This document shows, one piece after another, positions 15,275 through 25,247 of a stretch of 64,000 nt of DNA (within the stretch, counting starts at the first letter, position 1; the number at the start of each line of letters is the position of its first letter). The DNA lies in assembly GCA_913052135.1 (NCBI GenBank), contig CAJXDY010000005.1, positions 11,314-75,313 of the forward strand, written 5' to 3'. Both the position numbers and the translations under genes were made by a program. Under the pieces are notes generated by a model. The model searched no databases and was not told where the DNA came from. It saw nothing but the letters and a program-made list of their open reading frames with translations. Source of the stretch: UBA8106 sp913052135 (GTDB lineage: Bacteria; Acidobacteriota; Vicinamibacteria; Vicinamibacterales; UBA823).

Positions 15275-18200
15275 CAGAAAGCGTGCCTTACACGAAAGTC
15301 GAGTGCGTAAGTTCGATCCTCGTTTTGAGAGAGAACCCATGAAAGTTGCTCGCTTTGATCGTACTCAAGCAGGACAAGCAAATCCTGTTCGGTCCCGGTC
15401 AGAGTTCGTGAGAGAGTCGCGTAAATGCGATCAGATACACGCTTGCCAATAGTTAACCTGGCTGCTGGTCTAAGCTCGGCTGTCTCGCGCCGGACGGCAT
15501 CGGAAAGCGAAGGCGTGATCTCAAACGAATCGACGCCCAACGAACTCTCTAAAACCCTCCCAAACCCAGAGGAAAGTTGATCGGTAACCAGTTGTGCCGC
15601 ACGCGCTTGGAGTAATTGTTTCTCAGTCTCATCAGCTGTCCGAATAGCCCGCAACTCGCCCTCAGCAGGATCTCTTACATTACCGAGCAGCAAAGACAGA
15701 ATATCGCTTGACGGTAACGGAGGGTCTGAGCTCAACGTCGGTACGAACCGGTCAGTAGTACCAGCGACGTGGAAAACCACACGGTAAATCTCACCCGGCA
15801 CGCGCACACTTGTCTCAGCTTCTACATCGAAGAATGGATTGATTTCACGAGGATTCGTGAAATCCATGCTGCCTCGGGTTACTACATACCGATTCCCCTC
15901 AAAGAATACCTCCCCGCGGTCAATCTCCATAAAACCAAATAACTGAGGAGCAATAGGCGTACCTCGAAGTGTAAGCTCCCCACTCGATACGATTCGCGTA
16001 TTCCGGTCGTTAATACGTAGGGTGCCTGGCACATTCACGCGGATATCAAAATTTAAAGGTAAAGCTGATGCATCAGCAGAGGGCGCTCCAGCAACTGCAG
16101 CGTCCTGATTCAAAATATCAAACAAGCCTGCATTCGTTTCCAATGTTCTGACCCATCTTGCGTCATTCACCTCAACCACACCTGATAACACCGGATTCTC
16201 AACGGGACCCTGAAGAACTAGATTGGCGTCAACAGTAGAACGAAATTCTTCCGGATATCGCAACTGTATATCATCACCTACAGCCAACATGCTGAATTCA
16301 TCTAGACGATATCCGTCTAGACTAATGGACCCACCAAACTGCACATCGCCACCACCTAAAGTCGCCGTTAAATCATCCATACGTACATTGCCGTTGTCGA
16401 ATGTAACACGACCGTTTACCTGTTCGAAGGAATGCGGCAGAGAGGAATGTCGCAAACGACCATCAGTAATCTCAAGAGAGCCTGACAGTACTGGTGCCTC
16501 AATCAGACCTCGAATCTCAGTAACAATCTCAGCGTTCCCTGCACTGCGAATGTCACTAAAAAACCCTTGTAGAATCGCCAAGTTCGCATTGCCAGTGACC
16601 AGCAACCCAAAACGATCTTCACCCAATCTCACTTCGCCACTGACAGTCAATTCCGTATCTTCCCCTTCGAGCTGCATCTTCGAGACTTGCACCACCTCTT
16701 GATCCAAAATAATTTGGATTAAATCGCTATTACGAACTTCGTAATCGTACAGAACTAACTGCAGTTGCTCAATGCTGGCAGTAACATTGAGCTTCGCAAG
16801 ATTACTCAGTGGACCAAGCACCCTAAGCGCCCCGCTGCCAGCCGTATCCGCAAACGGAAGAAATCGTGGCGCGAAAGCCCGCAAGAAAGGATCGAGTGAA
16901 GTGTCTGTAAATCGTATGGTCAATTCCGCATCAGCTTCCGGAGTAATGGCCACTTGTCCCGAGGCCGACACCGCCATGAGGGGTGACGCAACCTCCAGCT
17001 CGACAGATGCCTGCTCGTTTCGTACGCCAACACGACCAGTCATCGGGCCAATTGTTTCACCACGTATCAACAACGTATCAATGCGACCTTGTACGTCGTA
17101 AATTGGCCAATCAAAACTACCCGAACCACCGGCCGTAAACTGGAGTAACCCGTCCAATGGAAGTTCTGGCATTGAGACGGCGGCCACTAGGCCTACGGGA
17201 ATCCGACGGCCGTCCGCGTTGAATGTGTAAGTGCCACCCCAGTCAACGTATGCGGCACCAGTGATCAAGCCTTCACGTTTACGAATTTCAATGCCATCCA
17301 AACGCACACCACCGCCCTCATAACGGAGCAGGGCCGTCGCTGATTCAAACGGCTCACCGTAGGCAATCACCTCTCGTACTGTCGGTCGTGCAAATCCAAA
17401 CGGTGCAATGTACTCGCCGTATAAGTGAAAGTCTCCTGTGATTAACCCTTCAACCGGATACTCCAATTGATCGAATGCAGTCCTGAGATCTAAAACCGGC
17501 CATTGTTCTGCATTAAAGCGACCATTAAACTCTTCATCTCCATCAGTTCTCGGATAATCAAACGTGAAACGGCCATCGATCAACATTTGAGAGAATCCTT
17601 TTGTGAGAATACTCTCTGGAACAGTCGCATACCCGTTCTCGATGGTTGCTTCACCTTCCCAAGCACCCCACATTACATCCCACGCCCGTGGTTCAGCCTC
17701 GAATCGACCTTTCACACTTGGATCGATTAATTCGCCGGTTAGTTCTCCATCAAATGTCCCACTTCCTCCGATTTCCACCACCTGAGTGGGTCGCTCAAAG
17801 ACTGTCATCAAGCCAGCTAAAACACGATGGCTTTCCTGCAAATTACTACTGGTCATGTGAAATGGAAGACGAGAATCTGAACCATAGGCTGTCTGACCCT
17901 CGAAGGATAGAAATGTGTGAGGAGTGGCTAGTTGGCTACCAGACGCTACATCGATCACACCAGAGCCGAGAGAATAATCAATCACTCCCCCAAGTGCCAG
18001 GCGCCCCTCTAGGACGTTCTTGACGGTCGATGTATTAACAATTGTGCCCCTTGGCGAGCGTCGCTCTTGAAGCGTGATGAGATCGGGTGGTGACACTTCG
18101 ATGCGACCAGCTCCTTCCCGATCAACGAAGCTATCGCGTGGCCAAGACATCTTATTCCAACCGGTAGCTCGTCCTGCAAGCGGCAAGGTATCAAACTCAG

Positions 18201-19350
18201 GAAAATCGGTCAGGCTGGCCAGATCTAGATCGTCGTAAGTCACCTCCAGACTGGCAACACCAGCGCCTCCCTCATCCTCTGACGTTAAGGCATAGGACAA
18301 CTCAAGTGTTCCGTCGTGGAACACTGCAGAGGACTCATGGATGTCGAATCCGTCTCGCCGCCATTCGAGAGACCCACGCACCTCGGAAAATGGATTACTG
18401 TCGATCCCTAGTCGTTCGCTCGAAAACTCGCCTCGAAGATTGCGGCCACCATCGTACAGGTGAAACGTGCCCACAAAGTCGCCGTCGCCAGACAATGTAA
18501 AGGCTTCATTTGGAAAGAAAACGTCACGCAGAATGGGCAAATCTAGTTCGGATCGAACTTGGTAGAACTGTTCCGGCCAATTCATAATATCCGCTGTGCC
18601 CATCAAGCTCGACTCCGTTCCATCAGTCTGCAGGTCTAGTTGATCGAAAATCACCTTACCGTCATCGATCTGAAAATCGGCTTGCAGAGCTGCTTGCATC
18701 GGTTCAAAAGACTGGAGCTGTACCGTGCCTCCTGAGAATTCCGCGTGACCTTTGTAATCCAACATCTTGGTTACGGTAATATCAAAATCTCGTCCTACTA
18801 CACTCCAGGGAGTCGCGTGATCTTTATAGGTAAATTGCCCGCGTTCCGCATGGATTTCACTTAGAGTCGTAACAAACCATGTGTCTTCGGACAGTGCCAA
18901 TTCGCTGAGATCTGGAAAAGTGTGGCGGTCGCCTGGAAAACTCTCGACTACCATCGCCCAGTCGGATATTGCGACAGAATCAAAAAGCAATTCCCCACGG
19001 AAAAGTGCCGACCAAGGCATGGAAATAACGACTTGGTCTGCGGTCAAAAATGCTCGATCCTCAAGCGTTGGGCCCTCAATAACAAAGTCTTCAACCAGAA
19101 ATTGTCCGCGGAAAAGATAAACCGAGAGCTTGCCAATGTGGAGAGGGCGGCCCATTAGTTCCGTGCCAACTCGTTCCACATGTTTGCGTAGTGCTGGACC
19201 GAGGTCTACTGTTACGGTCGCCACAACAGCAATCACCACTGCAGCCACGAGCCCTATCAACACTAAACGTGGGTAGCGGGTTAGCAGACGGCGGTGTCTC
19301 TTGCTCACCTCGACCTCGTTACGCTTGGTTTCAGGTCTCAACTCGAACAT
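15274..19350 (-). CDS. tamB: Translocation and assembly module protein TamB
   Basis: Very long (1358 residues) inner-membrane-anchored periplasmic protein. One N-terminal membrane helix (about residues 29-50, LIGLVAAVVIAVVATVTV) is followed by AsmA-like and repetitive beta-rich sequence with recurring strand-turn units and a C-terminal DUF490/TamB domain ending in a terminal Phe (FRVRHAF). TamB-family proteins form a beta-taco bridge from inner to outer membrane and take part in outer-membrane protein insertion and phospholipid transport. It overlaps the biotin-carrier gene upstream by 13 bases and the Omp85 gene downstream by one base, so all are likely translated from one mRNA. Confidence 0.93.
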   Translation of the reverse strand: MFELRPETKRNEVEVSKRHRRLLTRYPRLVLIGLVAAVVIAVVATVTVDLGPALRKHVERVGTELMGRPLHIGKLSVYLFRGQFLVEDFVIEGPTLEDRAFLTADQVVISMPWSALFRGELLFDSVAISDWAMVVESFPGDRHTFPDLSELALSEDTWFVTTLSEIHAERGQFTYKDHATPWSVVGRDFDITVTKMLDYKGHAEFSGGTVQLQSFEPMQAALQADFQIDDGKVIFDQLDLQTDGTESSLMGTADIMNWPEQFYQVRSELDLPILRDVFFPNEAFTLSGDGDFVGTFHLYDGGRNLRGEFSSERLGIDSNPFSEVRGSLEWRRDGFDIHESSAVFHDGTLELSYALTSEDEGGAGVASLEVTYDDLDLASLTDFPEFDTLPLAGRATGWNKMSWPRDSFVDREGAGRIEVSPPDLITLQERRSPRGTIVNTSTVKNVLEGRLALGGVIDYSLGSGVIDVASGSQLATPHTFLSFEGQTAYGSDSRLPFHMTSSNLQESHRVLAGLMTVFERPTQVVEIGGSGTFDGELTGELIDPSVKGRFEAEPRAWDVMWGAWEGEATIENGYATVPESILTKGFSQMLIDGRFTFDYPRTDGDEEFNGRFNAEQWPVLDLRTAFDQLEYPVEGLITGDFHLYGEYIAPFGFARPTVREVIAYGEPFESATALLRYEGGGVRLDGIEIRKREGLITGAAYVDWGGTYTFNADGRRIPVGLVAAVSMPELPLDGLLQFTAGGSGSFDWPIYDVQGRIDTLLIRGETIGPMTGRVGVRNEQASVELEVASPLMAVSASGQVAITPEADAELTIRFTDTSLDPFLRAFAPRFLPFADTAGSGALRVLGPLSNLAKLNVTASIEQLQLVLYDYEVRNSDLIQIILDQEVVQVSKMQLEGEDTELTVSGEVRLGEDRFGLLVTGNANLAILQGFFSDIRSAGNAEIVTEIRGLIEAPVLSGSLEITDGRLRHSSLPHSFEQVNGRVTFDNGNVRMDDLTATLGGGDVQFGGSISLDGYRLDEFSMLAVGDDIQLRYPEEFRSTVDANLVLQGPVENPVLSGVVEVNDARWVRTLETNAGLFDILNQDAAVAGAPSADASALPLNFDIRVNVPGTLRINDRNTRIVSSGELTLRGTPIAPQLFGFMEIDRGEVFFEGNRYVVTRGSMDFTNPREINPFFDVEAETSVRVPGEIYRVVFHVAGTTDRFVPTLSSDPPLPSSDILSLLLGNVRDPAEGELRAIRTADETEKQLLQARAAQLVTDQLSSGFGRVLESSLGVDSFEITPSLSDAVRRETAELRPAARLTIGKRVSDRIYATLSRTLTGTEQDLLVLLEYDQSEQLSWVLSQNEDRTYALDFRVRHAF

Positions 19351-19886
19351 AAGGGGCCTTCTTGTTCCACCGTCGCCAGCACCAGACCGGCTTCGACCAC
19401 GGCACCCGCTTTCACCTTGATTTCAACAACGCGACCCGCGCTTGGTGAAGTAAGCGTATTTTCCATTTTCATGGCTTCAACGACTACTATTCCTTGTCGT
19501 TTGATCACTGGATCACCTGCAGCGACCAACAGTTTGACTACTCGACCAGGCATTGGTGCAGTAATCTCCTGCAATCCATCGGCAACCGTTGCCGAAGTGG
19601 TGTCTGTTGTAAATACTGATCGATCTGTGTTGAGCCCAATTTGAAAGACACAACTAGATTTTTCCACGGCGACGGTTGCTCGCCGACCAGAATCAACAAT
19701 AGTGACCATATGGCTCGAAAAATTCTGATCGCAGAAAATCACCGACAATGAAGACTGATCAAGGCGACGAGCATCTATGACATGCTGTCGGCCATTCACA
19801 GTCACGGTAAAGCGATTGTCTACCCCGATAACTCGGTCTATCTTGACACTCCGCACTTGCCCGTTGACGTCAACATCAAACGTCAT
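19338..19886 (-). CDS. Biotin carboxyl carrier subunit of acyl-CoA carboxylase
   Basis: Carries carboxybiotin between the biotin carboxylase and carboxyltransferase active sites. The 182-residue chain has a C-terminal biotinyl domain with the biotinylation site EAMKMEN (Lys about 143), opened by APMPGRVVKL, and an N-terminal region of about 100 residues resembling the BT linker domain of propionyl-CoA carboxylase alpha subunits. In many bacteria this part is fused to the carboxylase; here it is separate. Its ATG overlaps the accC stop (TGATG). Its 3' end overlaps tamB by 13 bases. Confidence 0.9.
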   Translation of the reverse strand: MTFDVDVNGQVRSVKIDRVIGVDNRFTVTVNGRQHVIDARRLDQSSLSVIFCDQNFSSHMVTIVDSGRRATVAVEKSSCVFQIGLNTDRSVFTTDTTSATVADGLQEITAPMPGRVVKLLVAAGDPVIKRQGIVVVEAMKMENTLTSPSAGRVVEIKVKAGAVVEAGLVLATVEQEGPLCSS

Positions 19887-21400
19887 CAGATTACGCGCAA
19901 GGCCTCAGCCTTGGCCTGCCGCCGCCATTCGGATGGCTTGTCTGGTTGTTTCGCAGCAGCTGAATCCTTACCAAGATAGGCATGCAGGGCCGCACCGACG
20001 ACCGCGACCTCTTCGACTTCAGAAGTCGGCTCCATAAGTGGCTTACCATTACGCTCCGCCATCATCATGTCGATAAAATTCGTGTTGACCGCTCCACTGT
20101 GAAATGCAGAACTTTGAAGGAGCCAAGAGAAAAACGGAATGGTTGTTTTGATTCCATGAACCTTGTACTCATCCATCGCACGTCGCATGCGGGCGATAGC
20201 CACGGCTCGATCGGGGCCCCAAGCAATCACTTTAGAAATTAACGGGTCGTACCAAGTAGGCACCTCAAATCCCGAAGCAACACCGCTGTCATCACGAATT
20301 CCAGGACCAGAAGGTGTTCTCAGGGCTCGGATCGTCCCAGGTGACGGCATGAAACCATTGTCTGGATCCTCTGCGTAGACGCGACACTCGATGGAGTGGC
20401 CCCGTGGCGTAAGTGTTTCCGCTGGATTAATGGTCAGCTGCCTACCGTGCGCAATGTGAAGCTGCCAATGAACAAGATCAACGCCTGTGATCATTTCGGT
20501 AACAGGATGTTCAACCTGAAGCCGAGTGTTCATCTCTAGAAAGTAAAACTTGCCAGCCGTATCAAGCAAAAATTCAACAGTACCGGCATTAACGTAACCA
20601 ACCGAACGAGCAAGCGCCACCGCAGCGGTCGCCATCTGTTCGCGCAACTCTCGGGTCACGAACATCGCTGGAGACTCTTCAACAATCTTTTGATAACGAC
20701 GTTGAATTGAACAGTCGCGCTCAACAAAAGGCACTATTGCACCGTGCGAATCGCCAAGCAGTTGCACCTCAATATGACGTGGCTCGATTATTTGTCGCTC
20801 CAAATAGACGAACTCATCACCAAACGCTGTTTGGGCCTCGGACCGCGCCTCTCGAAGCGCTGACGTAAGACCTTCCGGTTCACGCACCAGGCGCATGCCC
20901 CGCCCACCACCGCCTGCCACGGCCTTAACAAATAGCGGATATCCGACTTCCCTAGCAATTTGCTTAACCTCAATGTCGGACAGATTTGGATCTAAGGGAG
21001 TGTCAGTACCAGGCACCACAGGAACTCCGGCACGCTGTGCCGCCTGGCGAGCCGCGATCTTACCACCCATGAGGGCAATCACATCAGCTGATGGTCCAAC
21101 AAACGTTAAATTCGCATCGCGACAAGCAGCAGCAAACTTCGCATTCTCGGAAAGAAAGCCATATCCTGGATGCACAGCGGTCACATCAGCTTCACGCGCT
21201 ACATCGATCATCCGGTCGATGTTTAGGTAACTCTCGGCTGGCTCGTTAGCCCCGATTTCATAAGCCTCGTCGGCATACCGTACGTGGGGCGCTAAGCGAT
21301 CACAATCTGAATAGACGGCGACACTCTGAAATCCAAGCTCTCGACAAGCACGCATGATGCGCACTGCGATCTCTCCACGATTAGCAACTAATACTTTCAT
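19886..21400 (-). CDS. accC: Biotin carboxylase subunit of acetyl/propionyl-CoA carboxylase
   Basis: ATP-grasp enzyme that carboxylates biotin on the carrier protein. The 504 residues start with KVLVANRGEIAVRIMRACRE, and contain the glycine-rich ATP loop AVAGGGGRGMRLV, the catalytic-lobe segments FVERDCSIQRR and FLEMNTRLQVEHPVTE, and RGHSIECRVYAEDP. A TTG three codons upstream (21409) would add MIT; I prefer the ATG at 21400. The C-terminus is extended by about 40 residues beyond the usual AccC end, as in propionyl-CoA carboxylases. It is 130 bases after the carboxyltransferase gene and overlaps the carrier gene by one base. Confidence 0.94.
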   Translation of the reverse strand: MKVLVANRGEIAVRIMRACRELGFQSVAVYSDCDRLAPHVRYADEAYEIGANEPAESYLNIDRMIDVAREADVTAVHPGYGFLSENAKFAAACRDANLTFVGPSADVIALMGGKIAARQAAQRAGVPVVPGTDTPLDPNLSDIEVKQIAREVGYPLFVKAVAGGGGRGMRLVREPEGLTSALREARSEAQTAFGDEFVYLERQIIEPRHIEVQLLGDSHGAIVPFVERDCSIQRRYQKIVEESPAMFVTRELREQMATAAVALARSVGYVNAGTVEFLLDTAGKFYFLEMNTRLQVEHPVTEMITGVDLVHWQLHIAHGRQLTINPAETLTPRGHSIECRVYAEDPDNGFMPSPGTIRALRTPSGPGIRDDSGVASGFEVPTWYDPLISKVIAWGPDRAVAIARMRRAMDEYKVHGIKTTIPFFSWLLQSSAFHSGAVNTNFIDMMMAERNGKPLMEPTSEVEEVAVVGAALHAYLGKDSAAAKQPDKPSEWRRQAKAEALRVI

Positions 21401-21530
21401 CGTGATCAAACAACGATTGCAGATACAAGACTACTTAGCTGCGCTCGCCCATCGGCTGCTATAGTGAAACCGAGGGCAAGACCTCACATCTACCTATTAT
21501 TCTAGCACTTAAGGGCGTCGGTCAAAGTGT

Positions 21531-23072
21531 CTATAGGGGAATATTGCCATGTTTCTTTGGCGGATTACGGTCACGTTTGTCGGCAAGATTCGCGAACGCT
21601 GCGATTAGGGTCGATCTCGTTCGTCGTGGTTCGATCACAGCATCAACAAAACCATGCGCAGTAGCTGTAAAGGGATTGGCGAATTTGTCTCGGAACTCCT
21701 GGATCTTCTCATTGCGCAGCGCATCGGGATCGCTTGCATTCTCGAGATCGCGTTTGTAGAGGATGTTCACCGCACCTTCGGGTCCCATCACGGCGATTTC
21801 TGCCGTTGGCCAAGCATAGTTAAGATCGGTACGGAGGTGTTTGCTTGACATGACGCAATAGGCGCCTCCATAGGCCTTTCGTGTTATGACTGTCACCTTC
21901 GGCACCGTTGCCTCAGCGAAGGCGAACAATAACTTGGCACCGTGGCGAATAATCCCGCCGTGTTCCTGTTGAATTCCTGGTAGAAATCCTGGTACGTCTT
22001 CGAGCGTTAATAGCGGAATATTAAATGCGTCACAGCAACGCACAAATCTGGCCGCCTTAACCGAGGCGTCGATGTCGAGTGTGCCAGCGAGGTGTGCCGG
22101 TTGATTAGCAACAACGCCAATCGAACGTCCGGCGAGTCGTATGAACCCTACGATGATGTTCCTTGCAAAATGTTGGTGCACCTCAAGGAACTTTTTGTGA
22201 TCAGCAATTGAGCGGATTAGGTCCAGCATGTCATAAGGATGACTTGGTGACTCTGGAATAAGACTTTCCAGCATTTCATCTTCGCGATCAGATGGATCCG
22301 CGCATTCCAAGTCAGGCGGCTCATCCAAATTGTTACTGGGTAAGTAGCCCAGTAATTCCCTCACAAGGGCTAAACATTCTCGATCGTCAGCGACCGCAAA
22401 GTGGGCAGCACCGCTCTGGGAGTTGTGCGTCATCGCTCCACCTAACTCCTCCTTCGTAACCTGCTGGTGCGTAACGGTCTCCACAACATCTGGCCCGGTT
22501 ACAAACATGTAGCTTGTGTCCTGCACCATGATGTTAAAGTCAGTAATCGCTGGTGAATAGACAGCGCCGCCCGCGCACGGACCCATAATTGCAGAGATCT
22601 GTGGAATCACCCCTGAGGCCAAAGTATTGCGAAGAAAAATGTCGGCATAACCACCTAACGAAAGCACACCTTCCTGAATCCGTGCACCTCCCGAATCATT
22701 GAGCCCGACGACAGGTGCACCCATCTTGATCGCTAGGTCCAGGATCTTCACGATCTTGGCGGCATTGGTTTCCGACAGTGAACCACCAAACACCGTAAAA
22801 TCTTGTGCGAAAGCGTACACTGTTCGGCCATCGACACATCCATACCCAGCCACAACACCGTCACCCGGCACCTTTTGATTAGCCATACCGAAGTCCTGAC
22901 ACCGATGCACCACCAGCTTGTCAAGTTCATTGAATGTTCCGGGATCGAACAATCGATCGATACGCTCACGAGCAGTGAGTTTCCCAGCGGCATTCTGCCG
23001 TGCTAGTCGTGCATCACCTCCACCGCGTTCGGCACGTGCCTCCAACTCGGCAAGCTGTTTACGTGTATCCAA
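21531..23072 (-). CDS. Acyl-CoA carboxylase carboxyltransferase (beta) subunit
   Basis: Transfers the carboxyl group from biotin to acetyl- or propionyl-CoA. The 513 residues are full length for the PccB/MmdA family: two crotonase-like halves, the oxyanion glycines in LNDSGGARIQEGV and GPCAGGAVYSPAITD, and in the second half VEDVPGFLPGIQQEHGGI and RKAYGGAYCVMSSK. The only usable start is TTG, six bases after the transaldolase stop. With the two downstream genes it makes a complete carboxylase. Propionyl-CoA versus acetyl-CoA specificity depends on a single pocket residue that I did not resolve. Methylmalonyl-CoA decarboxylase alpha is a less likely alternative. Confidence 0.93.
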   Translation of the reverse strand: MDTRKQLAELEARAERGGGDARLARQNAAGKLTARERIDRLFDPGTFNELDKLVVHRCQDFGMANQKVPGDGVVAGYGCVDGRTVYAFAQDFTVFGGSLSETNAAKIVKILDLAIKMGAPVVGLNDSGGARIQEGVLSLGGYADIFLRNTLASGVIPQISAIMGPCAGGAVYSPAITDFNIMVQDTSYMFVTGPDVVETVTHQQVTKEELGGAMTHNSQSGAAHFAVADDRECLALVRELLGYLPSNNLDEPPDLECADPSDREDEMLESLIPESPSHPYDMLDLIRSIADHKKFLEVHQHFARNIIVGFIRLAGRSIGVVANQPAHLAGTLDIDASVKAARFVRCCDAFNIPLLTLEDVPGFLPGIQQEHGGIIRHGAKLLFAFAEATVPKVTVITRKAYGGAYCVMSSKHLRTDLNYAWPTAEIAVMGPEGAVNILYKRDLENASDPDALRNEKIQEFRDKFANPFTATAHGFVDAVIEPRRTRSTLIAAFANLADKRDRNPPKKHGNIPL

Positions 23073-23078
23073 TCGCTG

Positions 23079-23732
23079 TCAACCTTTTCCAGTTTGTGCT
23101 TTTTCCCAGTCGGCAAGGAATTGTTTAAGACCAATGTCAGTCAGCGGGTGCTTAAATAATTTCTTGAGAACAGCCGGCGGACAGGTACACACATCAGCTC
23201 CCATTTCCGCTGCCTGGATGATGTGAAGCGGACCTCGGACGCTGGCTACCAGCACTTCAGTCAAAAATTCATAATTTTCGTAGATCTCAACAATAGAACC
23301 AATCAAGTCCATTCCAGACGTGCCGATGTCGTCAAGGCGGCCTACAAACGGACTAACAAAGGTGGCGCCAACCTTGGCTGCCAACAGCGCCTGTGCCGCG
23401 GAAAATACCAATGTGACGTTCACAGGAATATTCTCGGAAACCAAAGCCCGACACGCCTTGATCCCTTCCTCGCCAAAGGGCACCTTAACGACTATGTGAT
23501 CGTCAATTTTTCGCAGTTGACGACCCTCTTGAATCATTCCTTCTGTATCTGTCGCCACAACCTCGGCGCTGACAGGACCTTGCACCAAGTCACAGATTTC
23601 TTTGAGAATCTTGCGCGGATCACCAGCTTCCTTCGCAAGTAATGAAGGATTGGTTGTAGCACCATCCACGATACCAAGTGGCATCAAGTCGGTGAAGTGT
23701 TGCACATTACCCGAATCAACGAACAATTTCAT
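23079..23732 (-). CDS. Transaldolase, TalC/fructose-6-phosphate aldolase-like short form
   Basis: Class I aldolase of 217 residues, the short form of transaldolase in the pentose phosphate pathway. It begins MKLFVDSGNV, has GATTNPSLLAKE near residue 30, the Schiff-base lysine in VVKVPFG (about residue 82), and VTLVFSAAQALLAAKVGATFVSPFVGR. I set the start at 23732, where AAGGAG lies eight bases upstream, rather than eight codons further out. The pentose phosphate enzyme transketolase is also in the window but 33 kb away. It is followed closely by the carboxyltransferase gene. Confidence 0.92.
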   Translation of the reverse strand: MKLFVDSGNVQHFTDLMPLGIVDGATTNPSLLAKEAGDPRKILKEICDLVQGPVSAEVVATDTEGMIQEGRQLRKIDDHIVVKVPFGEEGIKACRALVSENIPVNVTLVFSAAQALLAAKVGATFVSPFVGRLDDIGTSGMDLIGSIVEIYENYEFLTEVLVASVRGPLHIIQAAEMGADVCTCPPAVLKKLFKHPLTDIGLKQFLADWEKAQTGKG

Positions 23733-23819
23733 GCTGTCGCTCCTTGGGATACACAATCATAGGCGCCCATTTTATCAACCTTACTTCTACCTCTAGGCAG
23801 TTGTACACTCTGAGCCTGC

Positions 23820-25247
23820 TCATCGCGGCGTCTCTTGAACTTGATTGGATGGGCCACTAATATTGGGGGCCTTCGCGGTATCAAGAGCCACGACCGCGTA
23901 CACATAATCAACACCAGCTATCCCGGACGTATCCCGATAAGTCGTTTCCGTAATGATACCGGAGTGTAACGGCTGCAGTGTCTCACCTGTTGCTTCAGCC
24001 CGCAAGACCTGGTACCCCGCGAGATCTGCCTCAGAACTTGCATTCCAGATTAGGTTGATAGTCCCAACATTGGCAACTGCAACCAAATTCGTGGGTGGCG
24101 CGGGTGGGAATGTATCGATAAATTTAACGCACGTTTCCGTTGACGGCGGACTCTCAATCATTATCTCGAACGTCTCAACAGGCTCAGTTGCGTCAACTGA
24201 CTCCGGGGAATCAAGGACCATCTGGTTAATCTGTTTAAGCGTTCCGATCATGTAGCAGCGCTCAAGACCAAATTCAACACGTGGATCCTGGAACTGCAAA
24301 GATTCTAATGGTGTGTCGTTTAGTGGTATCGGAACAACATGGGTAACGTTCGTGTTCTTTGCAACTTCATACACGTTATACCGGCTAGTAATACGCAGAC
24401 GACTGGGTTGGCCAAATTCTTCAATTGGCGCCGACCTTAAACCCGATTCCGACACTGACGCCTGAACAAGACGACGCGCCTCACGCGCTGGAATCCAAGT
24501 CATCGTAACAACATCGCTTGTGTACTGAACGCTAGGATATGCCGTTGAATACGGCGGGGCCGTCAACCGCATTGGAATTGGTGCCGCCGGACTACGACGT
24601 CCTCCCTTGGTAACGCCGATCACTGCATAAAAGCGACTTGGAGGTGGTACAAATGACGGGGACACAAGAGGGCCTTGGAGCTGCTGCAATCTTGGCTGCT
24701 TCTTATCTTGTTCATTGCTACGCCTACGAGGGCTCCGCCGGATCTCCGTTAGGTCGATCGGTGTCAGCATCTCGGGTGTAAGTGTTTCGATAAACGAAAT
24801 GCGCTGCCCCTGCACATATCCAGCATCTTCGATGACTGTTAACAAAGCTGCTGATGGCGTATCAGCTATCGATTCTTGATCAGACTCATCACCTTCAAGG
24901 TCCTCTGGTTCGGGAGGCTGATACACTTCGAAAGTTGCGATCAGCGTCGCAGTTCTTCGAAACTCACGATCGGTCAATGGCGGTTCAGTAGAGGGAAATG
25001 AATGGGCTGTTAAAGCATATAGCTCGACGCTGCCTATGTCTGCTGGCGTACTGCCGTCTGAGTTTTCAGTTGGCACATTGAAATTGAGGAAAACCTCAGA
25101 CCCGATCCGACGGATACTAAAGTCCTCGACTGGAGCTGGTACTAAGCGCAGTGGCGCAAGCGGAGGCCCCTTCTTACCGCAAGCACCGATTGCAAAAAGT
25201 GCCAGCGACGCGATTGACACCAACAGCCGCCACCGCGATTTGGTCAC
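23820..25247 (-). CDS. Lipoprotein with C-terminal fibronectin type III domain
   Basis: Predicted lipoprotein of 475 residues. The signal peptide ends in a lipobox-like AIGAC at Cys23, directly followed by GKKGPPLAP, which resembles the N-terminus of LptM/YifL-type small lipoproteins. The middle is beta-rich with several acidic low-complexity stretches; residues about 375-475 form an FN3-like fold (PPTNLVAVANVGTINLIWNA, ending YVYAVVALD). Function is unknown. Its start overlaps the hslU stop (ATGA), so it is translated with hslU, but no mechanistic link is evident. Such hybrid lipoproteins are seen in Acidobacteriota; I know of no assigned role. Confidence 0.75.
   Translation of the reverse strand: MTKSRWRLLVSIASLALFAIGACGKKGPPLAPLRLVPAPVEDFSIRRIGSEVFLNFNVPTENSDGSTPADIGSVELYALTAHSFPSTEPPLTDREFRRTATLIATFEVYQPPEPEDLEGDESDQESIADTPSAALLTVIEDAGYVQGQRISFIETLTPEMLTPIDLTEIRRSPRRRSNEQDKKQPRLQQLQGPLVSPSFVPPPSRFYAVIGVTKGGRRSPAAPIPMRLTAPPYSTAYPSVQYTSDVVTMTWIPAREARRLVQASVSESGLRSAPIEEFGQPSRLRITSRYNVYEVAKNTNVTHVVPIPLNDTPLESLQFQDPRVEFGLERCYMIGTLKQINQMVLDSPESVDATEPVETFEIMIESPPSTETCVKFIDTFPPAPPTNLVAVANVGTINLIWNASSEADLAGYQVLRAEATGETLQPLHSGIITETTYRDTSGIAGVDYVYAVVALDTAKAPNISGPSNQVQETPR

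Noticed and set aside
16223..16702. 159-codon open frame opposite tamB
   Set aside because: Shadow of the long tamB frame; composition (Ser/Pro/Thr) is typical of antisense translation.
23757..23819. Terminator between the FN3 lipoprotein and transaldolase genes
   Set aside because: Only a four-base-pair stem with a two-base loop could be drawn and no T tract follows.
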